Source: Murimonas intestini (GTDB taxonomy: Bacteria; Bacillota; Clostridia; Lachnospirales; Lachnospiraceae). From it: a stretch of DNA of 64,000 nucleotides. The notes under the pieces were generated by a model, which searched no databases, was not told where the DNA came from, and saw nothing but the letters and a program-made list of their open reading frames with translations. Shown here piece by piece: positions 44,441 to 54,128 of this stretch. Each line of letters opens with the position of its first letter. Within the stretch, counting starts at the first letter, position 1. Where the stretch lies: the NCBI GenBank assembly GCA_003148945.1, contig QGGY01000007.1:223475-287474 (forward strand). The letters run 5' to 3'. Both the position numbers and the translations under genes were made by a program.

Positions 44441-46537
44441 CTACTTTTTTACAATCATTCCATCCGGCATCTGCTTCCAGCAGGATGTCTCCTCCAGCTG
44501 GCCGCCTGGCGTCAAAACAATTACAGATGTATGCCTCTGTATATTGTAATCCTTCTCATATCCGTTGTCCTGATACAGTTCATATTCGGCGCCATCTTTT
44601 ATATATCCCAGTACTCTCAGCCTGTTCTCGTCTACTTCTTCCACACAGCGGCCCCCTGAGGATACAGGCACCAGATGGTCCGGCCTGATAAACATAAGGA
44701 CTTCGTCCAGTTTGGCCTGGATATAGTGGTATCCCTTTTCCATGATCTCTGTATCCATATCCTCCAGGCTGCGCATGCGGTACATTTTCATATCTTCCGG
44801 CAAGTATACACAGCGTCCCTGGGCATTCTGCTCATATACAGGGGCGATCATTATACTTTCTCCCACCAGCAGCTGGTCTTCCACAAGCTTTGCCTGGCTG
44901 TCATCTCTGTATACAAAAGACAGGGGACGGAAGAGCATCTCATCCTTGATGGCAGCCTTCATATATTCACTGTACAGATATGGGAGCAGCCCGTATCTCA
45001 GCCCAATGATACCAGCAAAGCTTTCCAGCTTCTTAAACTGGTATGCTTCCTGCCTTCTCGTACCTGATGCAGAATGGTTTCTCATAAGAGGCGTAAATAT
45101 ACCCAGCTCCAGCCAGCGCATCAGAAGGTCCTCTGTTGCGTCTGAGCCAAAACCGCCCAGATCTGCACCTGTATACAAAAATCCGCACATATTCAGGGAC
45201 GGCAGCATATGGATATTCAGGAGCAGATGTGACCACCAGGAATGGTTATCTCCCATCCAGATACCCCCGTAACGGTGCATGCCAATATACGACGACCTGG
45301 AAAACATAAGTATTCTTTTCTCAGGCATGAGCCTCTCAAATGCTTCCCCTGCCGCTCTTGTCATGTAATACCCGAAGAGGTTGTGAACCTTGTCATGCCT
45401 TATCTTCTCCCCTTTATACTGGTGGTAAAAGCTCCTGTAATCTTCAGGGTTGTTGGCAATACTCCTTACAAGATCCTGGAATTCAAAAAATGTATTCACA
45501 TCCAGGTTCTTGTCCTTATATTCCTCCAGCTGTTCAAATACTTCATTCAGATGGTCCTCTGAATAAAAGATGGCCGGCTCATTCATGTCATTCCAGAAGC
45601 CTTCAATCCCCTGGTCCAGCAGAAACTTATATTTGCTGCCGAACCATTCCCTTGCCTCATCATTCAGCATGTCGGGAAAGTGCACACGTCCCGGCCACAC
45701 TCCGGCCGTAAAGTATGTCCCGTCCTCCTTGCGGCAGAAATACCCTTTTTCTGTACCTTCCTCATAGATGTCATACCCTTCTTCTATTTTCACTCCGGCA
45801 TCTATGATTGGCACCAGATGTATTCCCTGTTCCCGCATTTCTTCTGCAAATCCTGCGAAATCCGGGAAGGTTTCCTCATTGACTGTAAAATCCTTATACC
45901 TTTCCATATAGTCTATATCCAGATAAACGCTGTCAAGGGGAATATTGTTTTCTCTGTGCCTGCGGACTACCTCCCTGACTTCATCCTCATCCCTATAGCT
46001 CCAGCGGCTCTGGCCGTATCCAAAAGCCCATTTCGGAGGAATGTAGCTCTTCCCTGTTATCCTGCGGAATTCTTTTACAATATTTTCAGGGTCATCCCCT
46101 TTTATCAGATACAGATAATAGTCATTCGCCGCCATGGACACATCAAGGATATCCCGGTCTGTATATCCGATGTCAAACCGCACTCTCTGTGGTGTGTCCA
46201 CAAAGATCCCAAAGCATTCTTTTCCGTCAATGATCAAAAAGTTATGGACACCGTACAGGGATCTTTTATTCTCTGTATGATCAGGATCATCTGAGCACCA
46301 GCTCTCGTAGACCCAGCCCCGTTTATTGATCCCTCTTATCTGCTGCCCCAGACCGTATACAATATCATTTTCGCTCAGGCTGCAGGTAAATCCGCATCCT
46401 CCCTCTTTCATTTTAAGACAGTCCAGGCCGCTCTCCGGCAATACGCCGTCCTCTGCCGGCACGCTCTCTGTCAATCTGATTTTTTCAATTACAGCCTCTG
46501 TCTCCAGAGGATTTCCATAGCAATATTTTAATATCAT
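44441..46537 (-). CDS. GH31 alpha-glucosidase-type hydrolase
   Basis: 698 residues with no signal peptide. The N-terminal beta-sandwich has YGLGQQIRGINKRG. The barrel nucleophile Asp is in GFWNDMNEPAIF, and the acid/base Asp in GIWMGDNHSWW. WNDMNEP is the alpha-glucosidase signature, so cleavage of alpha-glucosides is likely. It is the last gene of the LacI-headed operon, four bases after a permease gene. AAAGGA lies six bases before the ATG. It acts inside the cell on imported oligosaccharides. Confidence 0.92.
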   Translation of the reverse strand: MILKYCYGNPLETEAVIEKIRLTESVPAEDGVLPESGLDCLKMKEGGCGFTCSLSENDIVYGLGQQIRGINKRGWVYESWCSDDPDHTENKRSLYGVHNFLIIDGKECFGIFVDTPQRVRFDIGYTDRDILDVSMAANDYYLYLIKGDDPENIVKEFRRITGKSYIPPKWAFGYGQSRWSYRDEDEVREVVRRHRENNIPLDSVYLDIDYMERYKDFTVNEETFPDFAGFAEEMREQGIHLVPIIDAGVKIEEGYDIYEEGTEKGYFCRKEDGTYFTAGVWPGRVHFPDMLNDEAREWFGSKYKFLLDQGIEGFWNDMNEPAIFYSEDHLNEVFEQLEEYKDKNLDVNTFFEFQDLVRSIANNPEDYRSFYHQYKGEKIRHDKVHNLFGYYMTRAAGEAFERLMPEKRILMFSRSSYIGMHRYGGIWMGDNHSWWSHLLLNIHMLPSLNMCGFLYTGADLGGFGSDATEDLLMRWLELGIFTPLMRNHSASGTRRQEAYQFKKLESFAGIIGLRYGLLPYLYSEYMKAAIKDEMLFRPLSFVYRDDSQAKLVEDQLLVGESIMIAPVYEQNAQGRCVYLPEDMKMYRMRSLEDMDTEIMEKGYHYIQAKLDEVLMFIRPDHLVPVSSGGRCVEEVDENRLRVLGYIKDGAEYELYQDNGYEKDYNIQRHTSVIVLTPGGQLEETSCWKQMPDGMIVKK

Positions 46538-46540
46538 ATC

Positions 46541-47368
46541 TTATCCTTTCACGCCGCCCTCAATAGAACCTTTTTTAGACTGGGTCTGGGCAATTATATA
46601 TACTAAGATTATTGGTATCATCGACAGAAGGCTGCCTGCCATAAGCACATTGTATGCAGTTCCATATTGTCCGTTTAAGCTGTTTAAGGCCAGGGTCAGC
46701 GTCATCTTATTTTTATCAGTCAGCATCAGCAGCGGCCACAGGTAATCGTTCCAGCAGTCCATGAACGTAGTGATGCACAGTGTAGCGATAGTGGGCATAC
46801 ACAGCGGCAGTATCACCTTTCTGTATATCCTGAAAAGATTGGCTCCGTCTATCTTGGCTGCCTCTATAAAATCATCCGGCAGCGACCTCATATTCTGTAC
46901 CAGCAGAAATATTCCAAATACCCTGAACAGAGAGGGCAGTATCACACTTGGATATTTATTTATGAGCTGGAGTTTATTCATTATAATAAACAGCGGGATG
47001 AGCGTCACCTGTGTAGGTATCATCATTGATGCCAGATATACCTTAAATAGCTTCTCCGAAAACGGAAACTTTATTTTCGTAAATGCAAAAGCCGCCATAG
47101 ATGCAGAGATCACTGTGATCAGTGTATATGTAAACGTGATAAAGAGGCTGTTTCCGGCAGCTTTCAGAAACGGAAACATAGTAAATACCTGCGAGTACGC
47201 TTTCGTGGTAGGCTCTTTTGGTATCCATTGGATAGGCATAGCCATCAGGGCCCCCTTGCTCTTCAGGGATGTGGAGATCATCCAGAAAAACGGGATCATG
47301 ACAATGACCGCAATTAAAGTCGTCAAAAAATAGTACCCGACACTGCCCCATATTTTTTTACGATTCAT
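46541..47368 (-). CDS. Sugar ABC transporter permease (MalG type)
   Basis: 275 residues with six membrane segments. The EAA loop is FIEAAKIDGANLFRIYRKVILPL, and the end SIEGGVKG is typical. The start overlaps the MalF-type gene end by 11 bases, so translation is coupled. It works with 47358-48266 and the lipoprotein at 48385-49689. No ATPase gene is near. Confidence 0.93.
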   Translation of the reverse strand: MNRKKIWGSVGYYFLTTLIAVIVMIPFFWMISTSLKSKGALMAMPIQWIPKEPTTKAYSQVFTMFPFLKAAGNSLFITFTYTLITVISASMAAFAFTKIKFPFSEKLFKVYLASMMIPTQVTLIPLFIIMNKLQLINKYPSVILPSLFRVFGIFLLVQNMRSLPDDFIEAAKIDGANLFRIYRKVILPLCMPTIATLCITTFMDCWNDYLWPLLMLTDKNKMTLTLALNSLNGQYGTAYNVLMAGSLLSMIPIILVYIIAQTQSKKGSIEGGVKG

Positions 47369-48266
47369 AGTGCACCCAGCCTTTCTGCAGCTTCAGCTGT
47401 ACTGAAGTCAGCGCAAAGATTATAATAAAGAGGAGCCATGAAAATGCGGCGGCATATCCCATCCTGAAGTAACTGAAACCGTAAGTATAGATACGCTCCA
47501 CCATTACCTGCGTGGCCCCGTTAGGTCCCCCTTCCGTCATGATCATGACCTGTGGAAACAGCTGGAACGCGTTTATCAGCGCCATGACAAGGCAGAAAAA
47601 TATAGAAGGAGTCAGCAGAGGTATGGTAATCTGAAAAAATGTCCTTATCCTACCGGCTCCGTCAACCTTTGCAGCCTCATAAAAGGTCTTGTCAATAGAC
47701 TGCAGTCCTGAGAGCAGGAAAAGTCCAAAGAACCCCATATCCTTCCACACAGAGGCCAGAACTATCGCGGGCATGGCCCAGACTTCACTGGTCAGCCAGT
47801 TAGGACCTGTGATCCCGATAACTGCCAGCAGCTGGTTTAAAATACCATACTGGGGACTCAGCACCCATTTCCATATCAGGCTGGCTGCCACCCAGGAGGT
47901 CAGCACTGGTATGTAATACATGACCCGAAATACCGATACCCCTCTCCTCGCCTTATTCAGCAGCGTGGCAATGGCAAGTGAAGCAATAAATACAAGCGGG
48001 ATATATAATACAATATAATAGCAGGTATGCCCCAGGACTGCCCAGAATTCTTTGCCTCCCAGAATCTGTGCATAGTTGTCAAGTCCCACAAAATGGCTTA
48101 CCAGAGTGTTCAGATTTAATTTTTCAAGCCCATCCCAGTCAGTAAAGCTCATGATAATAGACACAACAATAGGAAGCAGACTAAAGACTATCATGCCTAA
48201 GAAGCTGGGCAGCATAAAAGGGACTGCTCCCAGCGCCTCCCGCTTTTTCTTACCCTTATTTTTCAT
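47358..48266 (-). CDS. Sugar ABC transporter permease (MalF type)
   Basis: 302 residues. The start region AVPFMLPSFLGMIVFSLLPIVVSIIMSFTDW and EAA loop FYEAAKVDGAGRIRTFFQITIPLL define the subunit; IMTEGGPNGATQVMV is a family signature. AGAGG lies seven bases before the ATG. It overlaps the MalG-type gene. Confidence 0.93.
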   Translation of the reverse strand: MKNKGKKKREALGAVPFMLPSFLGMIVFSLLPIVVSIIMSFTDWDGLEKLNLNTLVSHFVGLDNYAQILGGKEFWAVLGHTCYYIVLYIPLVFIASLAIATLLNKARRGVSVFRVMYYIPVLTSWVAASLIWKWVLSPQYGILNQLLAVIGITGPNWLTSEVWAMPAIVLASVWKDMGFFGLFLLSGLQSIDKTFYEAAKVDGAGRIRTFFQITIPLLTPSIFFCLVMALINAFQLFPQVMIMTEGGPNGATQVMVERIYTYGFSYFRMGYAAAFSWLLFIIIFALTSVQLKLQKGWVHYES

Positions 48267-48384
48267 ACCGTTACCTCTCTCCTCTAAAAAATCACGGCTC
48301 TCCCATAAGGCTATCCTGCACTGCCGGGCACAGGATAACCCTGCTGCCGGACATCCTCCGGCAGCCTGGAGACTACTGCTGTAA

Positions 48385-49689
48385 CTATTTTAATTTGATC
48401 TTCTGTGTACATTCTTCCTGTGCCTGGTCAAGCGCTTCCTTTGCCGTGATCTTCCCGGATGCCGCTTCGCCCAGTTTTTCTGTAATGATATCTGACATCA
48501 TGCTGTAATCCTCAATGATCGGCGGTGTGATCAGGTAATCCAGAGAATCAAATACAGCCTGCCTGTTATCCGGCGGTGTTGTTTTTAAATAGTCAGCCAG
48601 AACTGTTTCATCTGTGATTGCCGGAAGGTCCCATCCGTCTGCTATTCTGATCTCTGCCGCTTTAGGGCTGGAGGCAAGCCAGCTTACCCATATGGATGCC
48701 GCTTCCTTTTGGCTGCTGTCTGCATTTACTACATAAGCATTGCTGAAGAAATGTGTAGCCTTCTGTGTTCCGCCCGGCTCTACGCAGATATCCCAGTTAA
48801 ATTCACATGCCTCTGTAAATTCGCCGAATGCCCATATGCCTGTAGGAATCATTCCCAGCCTGCCGCTCTCGAACAGATCCCAGTCCTTCATTCCGCCCAT
48901 CTGGGCCTCTGTAGGCTGTACATTAGAATCCACGATCCTTCCAACCATCATCTCTGCAGCTTCCTGGTTTGGAGCTGAGTTAATTGTAAACTCTGTCTTG
49001 TCCTCATTGAGCAGGGAACCGCCGTACTGTGCTGCTACTTTAAAGAATTCATTATAAGTAGTGGGAGCGTAGATACCGTAAATATCATCCCCAAGGGCCC
49101 TGATCTTCTCTGCCGCTGCCTGCGCATCATCCCAGGTCCAGTCTGCGTCCGGGTATTCCACCCCTGCCTGGTCAAACAGGTCTTTATTGTAAATAAGCAC
49201 TACATTGGAGAAGCTGCCTGGTACGCCGTACTGCTTGCCGTCTACATTAAATGCATGTAAGGCTGTCTCATTAATGCCGCTTGTATCCACATCTTTGATC
49301 TCCGCAAGTACACCCTTAGCCGCATACGCCGCAAAATTCTCTATATTCAGTTCATAACAGTCCGGGGCTGTCCCCCCTGCCACTCTTGTCTGCATCTGTG
49401 TAAAGTAATCATCATAACCAACTGTCTCTATGTCAACCTTAATCGTAGGGTGTTCCTCTGAAAAAGCCTCATACATCTTCTCCAGTGTCTCTTCATGGCC
49501 GCCTGAAGCATTAAAATTCGTAAATTTAATAGTTACCTCTTCCTCCGGGTCCTTCACCGGAGCCATAGCCGCCTCCGTCTCAGAATCAGCTGCATGTACT
49601 GTTGCGGCAGTCCCGCATCCGGCCATGGATGCTGCCATAACAGATGCTAACATAATGGACAATGCTTTGTTAACTTTCTTATTTCTCAT
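48385..49689 (-). CDS. Extracellular sugar-binding lipoprotein
   Basis: 434 residues. The lipobox is SMAGC after ALSIMLASVMAA, followed by the family 1 binding fold (GGHEETLEKMYEAFSEEHP; GGTAPDCYELN; YGVPGSFSNVVLIYNKDLFDQAGV). It captures the saccharide for the permeases at 46541-48266. GGAGG lies six bases before the ATG. Its start overlaps the stop of a 63-codon ORF (ATGA). Confidence 0.93.
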   Translation of the reverse strand: MRNKKVNKALSIMLASVMAASMAGCGTAATVHAADSETEAAMAPVKDPEEEVTIKFTNFNASGGHEETLEKMYEAFSEEHPTIKVDIETVGYDDYFTQMQTRVAGGTAPDCYELNIENFAAYAAKGVLAEIKDVDTSGINETALHAFNVDGKQYGVPGSFSNVVLIYNKDLFDQAGVEYPDADWTWDDAQAAAEKIRALGDDIYGIYAPTTYNEFFKVAAQYGGSLLNEDKTEFTINSAPNQEAAEMMVGRIVDSNVQPTEAQMGGMKDWDLFESGRLGMIPTGIWAFGEFTEACEFNWDICVEPGGTQKATHFFSNAYVVNADSSQKEAASIWVSWLASSPKAAEIRIADGWDLPAITDETVLADYLKTTPPDNRQAVFDSLDYLITPPIIEDYSMMSDIITEKLGEAASGKITAKEALDQAQEECTQKIKLK

Positions 49690-49877
49690 AAATTCCTCCA
49701 GTCTGCCGCATACGGCGGCATAAGCTTAATCTGTTCTGTTTTTAGTTGCATCTTCTCTGCCGATACGTTAGAATAAAACTGGAGTAGCACGATACTGTAC
49801 GGCACCTTCAGTGCCGTTCGTTTGCCGACGACAGGTATTTTGCTATTCCTTTTTATTCCCCGTATCCCGGACTTCAT
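49686..49877 (-). CDS. Small ORF coupled to the binding-protein gene
   Basis: 63 codons from an ATG at 49877 behind GGGGG. The protein is basic (KSGIRGIKRNSKIPVVGKR), without a membrane segment or a family I know. Its TGA overlaps the binding-protein ATG. Part of it reads through a hairpin (49799-49805 with 49811-49817). It may be a small protein, a leader peptide or chance; the position is suggestive, the sequence is not. Confidence 0.3.
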   Translation of the reverse strand: MKSGIRGIKRNSKIPVVGKRTALKVPYSIVLLQFYSNVSAEKMQLKTEQIKLMPPYAADWRNL

Positions 49878-49967
49878 GTCCCCCGCGGCAGGTACTGACG
49901 CCTTCTTTTTTCTTTTTGCACAATACTCTCCTCCTTTCCCATACAGACCAGGAATATAAATTTTATA

Positions 49968-52007
49968 TCAGACCCATATCTCCCAGGACAGGCCGTCTAT
50001 GTGTCCGCCTGCCACGCTGACATCAGGGTAATCCCATGTTATACTGACCGGCTCTCTGTCCGACAGATAAGTGTACTCACCGCTTCTTCCTGCAAGTATC
50101 AGGTGAAGCTTCCAGTCTGCAGCCTCCCGGTGCTTAACAGGCTCTCCCAGCTTCTTACCCTGCTCTGTCTGCAGTGCGATTCCCTGATGCTCTCTCACGA
50201 AGACTCCTGGTCCGCCGCCGGTTGTCATCACACTTCTGCCTCCCTCTGTGCGTTCCTTCGTAAAGAAATTGTACCAGCCGCCTTCCGGCAGATACACCTG
50301 CCTCTGTGTACTGTCCTCCTCCATCAGAGGTGCAACCAGCAGCCCGTCTCCAAAACAATACTCATCCTCATTAGCGGCAGCCTCTCTGTCCTGGGGCCAG
50401 CCATATACCAGCGGCCTCATAAATGGCATATTCTCTCTCACACATTTGCGCGCGCTGCTGCAGATATAAGGCAGAAGGTTTATCCTCAGCCAGTGCCAAT
50501 ATCTCATTTCCTCTATAAAACCTGGGCAGCCGTATGCTTCGGCCATATTCCAGGGACTTCTCTCATTATTTCCGCTGCCTCCGGCCATCAGCTCACGGAA
50601 CTGGCCTCCATCCGGCTCCGAGTGCCACTGCATCACAGGACAGAAGCAGGCCATCTGAGTAGCCCTTCTGTACAGATCCAGACTGGGAAGGGGTCCCGCA
50701 AATCCTCCTATATCGAAGCCCCAGAAAATTATACCACTCACTGAAGCAGACAATCCGGCATGAAGAGTACTTACAAATTCCTCATTATCAGACTGATGAT
50801 CCCCCGCCCAGTGCATGGGTACAGTATGCATCCCAGTATACCCTGCCCTTGAAAACAGCACACGGCCTGAACCAATGAATTCTGTATACGCCCTCAGATA
50901 ATCGGCGGCATATCTGTTTATACCTTCTCTGCCCGCAGAACCATCGGCAAACACTACATCATCCCTGTAGATAAACTCTCCTCCGTCCGTCTTGAATCCG
51001 TCCACCCCCATATCCAACAGGTACTGCCTTTTTCCAAACCAGAAGCTTCTTGTCCTGGGATTCGTAAAGTCGGGGACCCATGACCCGGCGAACCAGTGTC
51101 CTTCTGGTATCTCATAGGGGGTATTATCCGGATTCATCACACAGAGGCGGTTCTCCAGCGCTTCCTGCCTGTCCTTCTCATTCTGCACGCTCACTTCTTC
51201 ATCCCCGCCCTGCTTTTTATAGACAGGTATCTGCCACAGGACAAGATGGAGCCCTTTCTCATGAAGCTTCCTGATCATTTCCGCAGGATCTCTGAAACGG
51301 CTGCTTTTGCTGAAATCAAGGTCAGAGACTGCCAGCCTCTCTTTGTCTCCTCCGGTACAACTGGCTCCGTTAAACAGGTAGAATGTGGCCTCATCGCTCC
51401 ATGCCTCCATGACAAGTACAGAGGCTGGAAACACAAACTTCTCCAGATTCTCCATCTGCATGTATACGTCTGCCTCTGAATTCCAGTGATTTGCGGATAT
51501 CCAGGGACCGAAGGCATAGTCAGGCGGAAGGACTGCCCTGCCGCAAAGCTCCATGTATTCCGATATGACAGACGCTGGCGTGCCTGTAAAAATTACTATT
51601 TCTGTGCCAGCGGGCAGTACACAGCGTATCTTCTCCTTAAACTCAAACTCTGTCACACAGCTTGTATCTGCGTAGAATCCAAATCCTGTGTCAGTAAAGA
51701 AAAACGGCATGGGACAATATGTCTTTTCTCCCTGGTAGCAAAATTTCTCTTCGACCTTTATCACCAGATTCTTACCCTTCTGATTTAGTCCGTTAAACCT
51801 TTCTCCCAGTCCGTAGACCCCTTCATATGGAAGGCTGATCTCCAAATGGATCTGTTCCCCCTCCTGATTCCACGAAACTGCTGCTGTCTCTTTGCCCGGA
51901 AGTTCTGTAAGAAATCTGTCCGTGCTGCACTCCATCCTCTGATCAGCGCTGCTGCCTGTATTGTGACCACTGTAATCTGGCGTTTGACATAATTTAATTC
52001 TTTTCAC
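49968..52007 (-). CDS. GH31 family glycoside hydrolase (second member)
   Basis: 679 residues with no signal peptide. The sandwich domain has VYGLGERFNGLNQKGK. The nucleophile Asp lies in GFKTDGGEF, as in alpha-xylosidases (KTDFGE), and the acid/base Asp in HWAGDHQSDN. The strand with VLVMEAWSDEATFYLFNGA replaces the usual substrate loop. Specificity therefore differs from the GH31 at 44441-46537: alpha-xyloside or another alpha-glycoside is possible. The start is a GTG at 52007 with GGAG nine bases upstream. It directly follows the lacI-type gene. Confidence 0.9.
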   Translation of the reverse strand: MKRIKLCQTPDYSGHNTGSSADQRMECSTDRFLTELPGKETAAVSWNQEGEQIHLEISLPYEGVYGLGERFNGLNQKGKNLVIKVEEKFCYQGEKTYCPMPFFFTDTGFGFYADTSCVTEFEFKEKIRCVLPAGTEIVIFTGTPASVISEYMELCGRAVLPPDYAFGPWISANHWNSEADVYMQMENLEKFVFPASVLVMEAWSDEATFYLFNGASCTGGDKERLAVSDLDFSKSSRFRDPAEMIRKLHEKGLHLVLWQIPVYKKQGGDEEVSVQNEKDRQEALENRLCVMNPDNTPYEIPEGHWFAGSWVPDFTNPRTRSFWFGKRQYLLDMGVDGFKTDGGEFIYRDDVVFADGSAGREGINRYAADYLRAYTEFIGSGRVLFSRAGYTGMHTVPMHWAGDHQSDNEEFVSTLHAGLSASVSGIIFWGFDIGGFAGPLPSLDLYRRATQMACFCPVMQWHSEPDGGQFRELMAGGSGNNERSPWNMAEAYGCPGFIEEMRYWHWLRINLLPYICSSARKCVRENMPFMRPLVYGWPQDREAAANEDEYCFGDGLLVAPLMEEDSTQRQVYLPEGGWYNFFTKERTEGGRSVMTTGGGPGVFVREHQGIALQTEQGKKLGEPVKHREAADWKLHLILAGRSGEYTYLSDREPVSITWDYPDVSVAGGHIDGLSWEIWV

Positions 52008-52035
52008 TTTCTTTTTCTCCTCATCCGTCCTGATG

Positions 52036-53055
52036 TTATATCTGCTTTATGCTGCCTCTCTCCACCACCATAACAGGCAGTATTTCTTCCTGCTTCTCCA
52101 TATCAGGGTTGTCCATGTTCTCTACAAGAAGTTCCACAGCCCTCTCCCCTTTCAGCGCTATATTCTGCCCCACTGTTGTCAGACCGGGGATGATAAACTG
52201 AGACATTTCCAGGTTATCAAACCCCATTACTGACATGTCTTCGGGCACATTTATTCCTGCTTCGTAAAATCCCTTTATGGCGCCAATGGCCTGGATATCT
52301 GCTGCCGCTATAACTGCTGTTATGCCCTGATGTTTTTCCGCTATGAGGCGCGCCAGCTCCTCTCCGCTTTTATAATCAACCTCGCCTTCATATATGTACT
52401 CTTCACAAAAAGCTATCCCGGCCTCTTCCAGAGCTTTTTTATAACCCAGGAACCTTTTCTTCATAACCCCGTTTTCCTTAAGCATTCCTGAGAGGAAGGC
52501 AATTTTCCTGTGGCCGCAGCCAATCACATGCTTTGTTGCCTCATAACTCCCCATCGTATCGTCTATCCTGATATTGTGAAAGAATTTATCCTTGCAGTAG
52601 CTGTCCACCAGTACTACAGGGATGTCGATTTTCTTAAACTGCTCGTAAAGCTCATCAGGATACATTCCAATAGCTATGATGCCGTCCAGATTCCTCTCCT
52701 TTGCCAGCCTCATATAATTGGCATCCACATCCATCCCTGATATGATCAGCTGATATCCGTTCAGACGCGCCTGATACTCTATGCTGCTCAATATCTCACC
52801 GTAGAAGGGATTGTGGAACATCAGCTCTGAGCCAGGCTCTGTCTGGGGGATCACCACCCCTATTAATTTCGTATCCCTGGCAGCCAGTCCTCTGGCATTC
52901 ATGTCCGGAATATAATCCAGCTCCTCCACCGCCTTATAGATCCTCTCCTTTGTTTCCTCTGATATATATTTTTTTTTGCCGTTGAGCACATAAGACACTG
53001 TTGCCACAGATACCCCAGCCCGTTCAGCCACATTCTTTAAAGTAGGTCTTGCCAT
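52036..53055 (-). CDS. LacI-family transcriptional repressor
   Basis: 339 residues. The N-terminal HTH reads TLKNVAERAGVSVATVSYVLNGKK, with the hinge helix following. The periplasmic-binding-like sugar domain contains IGVVIPQTEPGSELMFHNPFYGEIL and PEDMSVMGFDNLEMSQFIIPGLTTVGQN. GGAGG lies six bases before the ATG. First gene of the operon with two GH31 enzymes and an importer; two operator-like palindromes overlap its transcription start, so it should repress itself and the operon until a saccharide binds. Confidence 0.95.
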   Translation of the reverse strand: MARPTLKNVAERAGVSVATVSYVLNGKKKYISEETKERIYKAVEELDYIPDMNARGLAARDTKLIGVVIPQTEPGSELMFHNPFYGEILSSIEYQARLNGYQLIISGMDVDANYMRLAKERNLDGIIAIGMYPDELYEQFKKIDIPVVLVDSYCKDKFFHNIRIDDTMGSYEATKHVIGCGHRKIAFLSGMLKENGVMKKRFLGYKKALEEAGIAFCEEYIYEGEVDYKSGEELARLIAEKHQGITAVIAAADIQAIGAIKGFYEAGINVPEDMSVMGFDNLEMSQFIIPGLTTVGQNIALKGERAVELLVENMDNPDMEKQEEILPVMVVERGSIKQI

Positions 53056-53070
53056 ATGACACCTCCGCCC

Positions 53071-53102
53071 GGTTAATCGAATAACCGCTTAATCGTTTAA
53101 CC
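53071..53102 (-). promoter_or_regulatory. Two abutting LacI-type operators
   Basis: Two adjacent 16-bp sites, 53071-53086 and 53087-53102, both approach the perfect palindrome GGTTAATCGATTAACC with a central CG, as LacI-family operators do. They lie just after the -10 and over the expected start of transcription, the normal position for repression. Confidence 0.75.
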
Positions 53103-53104
53103 TA

Positions 53105-53133
53105 TTTATAGCACAAATTATTTTCCTTGTCTA
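53105..53133 (-). promoter_or_regulatory. Promoter of the lacI-GH31-importer operon
   Basis: Minus strand: TAGACA (53133-53128), 17-base spacer, TATAAA (53110-53105). Both boxes match the housekeeping consensus at five of six positions. Confidence 0.7.
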
Positions 53134-53230
53134 TATCTTCCTTTTAACTTAATATTTTTTGGCATTTTGCATTAATATGGATAACAGAAACTGTATAAAA
53201 GAGCAGTATTTTATGCATTTTATCCAACAA

Positions 53231-53267
53231 AAAGGTGGAATGCACTATATCTGTGCATTCCACCTTT
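53231..53267 (-). terminator. Terminator of the DUF2087 regulator gene
   Basis: A perfect 15-bp stem (53231-53245 with 53253-53267) with a 7-base loop and T-runs on both strands lies about 40 bases after the minus-strand gene ending at 53306. Confidence 0.85.
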
Positions 53268-53305
53268 TTCAGCTTCTGTCTTTTTTGATGTCTTTACTGA
53301 TAATA

Positions 53306-54073
53306 CTATTCCTTGACCCTGTACACGCTGCAGTCGGCAGCCCTGTCCATAAATCCATATTCTATAAGAGCCCTCCTGATACCCGGATAGTCCTCTTCAT
53401 AGATCCTCTTCAGCACCCTGTTCACCTCTGCCTCTGTGTACTCCACATCCCTTTTAAAATTCTTCATTATCTCTCTCAGAAGTATGATCTTCTTCTTCTC
53501 TCTTGCAGGGAACTGCTTCAGCCCGCCATTCTCATCCATATAAGTTTTCACAGTCTTAATGCGTTCCTGTTCGGTGATCCCATACCTCTCATCTATCATT
53601 GTAGCTGAAGAATGTATCTCTTCAATTACTCCCTTATCACTGATATCGATCCTGCTCCTGGTCTTTTTCTCCAGGGCCTCCGTCAGAGCCAGAAACATCC
53701 TGGCCTGTTTTTCCTTCTCCCTCAGTTTAAATCTGTGGTTTCTGACCGTAGACTGGGCTATCCCCACAGCAGAAGCTATCTCTTTATCATTTTTGCCGCC
53801 TGACATCAGCTGCATGATCTGTCTCTGGACTTCCGACAGTCCGGTCAGCCCCAGCTCCTGCCCCAGGATGTAGTCTGCCATGTTCCCGTGCTCAGCGCTC
53901 ACATGCTTTCTGACCGCGCCGCAGGCGTCATATAATAATTCATTTTCAGGATATATCCTTCCTCTTTCAAAGGTTCTGCCGCATACGATACACTCATACC
54001 CATCCTCACTCTCAGTGTACCCTTTTACAATATCATCGATTGAATGGTTCCATATCTCTTTCTTACTGTTCAT
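53306..54073 (-). CDS. DUF2087 transcriptional regulator with zinc-ribbon-like N-terminus
   Basis: 255 residues. The N-terminus has a CxxC...H-type cluster (YECIVCGRTFERG, then HVSAEH) that may bind zinc. The middle is a LuxR-like HTH (LSEVQRQIMQLMSGGKNDKEIASAVGIAQSTVRNHRFKLREK). The C-terminal 75 residues (LKQFPAREKKKIILLREI to MDRAADCSVYRV) match DUF2087, often attached to regulators in Clostridia. GGGGG lies seven bases before the ATG. It is a single gene with its own promoter and terminator; the target is unknown. Confidence 0.87.
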   Translation of the reverse strand: MNSKKEIWNHSIDDIVKGYTESEDGYECIVCGRTFERGRIYPENELLYDACGAVRKHVSAEHGNMADYILGQELGLTGLSEVQRQIMQLMSGGKNDKEIASAVGIAQSTVRNHRFKLREKEKQARMFLALTEALEKKTRSRIDISDKGVIEEIHSSATMIDERYGITEQERIKTVKTYMDENGGLKQFPAREKKKIILLREIMKNFKRDVEYTEAEVNRVLKRIYEEDYPGIRRALIEYGFMDRAADCSVYRVKE

Positions 54074-54099
54074 CTAAATACCCCCTTAATCTACCCCTC

Positions 54100-54128
54100 A
54101 TAATACAGCATAATTATATTTTTGTCTA
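54100..54128 (-). promoter_or_regulatory. Promoter of the DUF2087 regulator gene
   Basis: Minus strand: TAGACA (54128-54123), 17-base spacer, TATTAT (54105-54100), about 26 bases before the ATG. Confidence 0.6.

Noticed and set aside
45242-46294. Several plus-strand ORFs of 100-200 codons opposite the GH31 gene
   Set aside because: They overlap fully a well-supported hydrolase gene and have no recognisable features.
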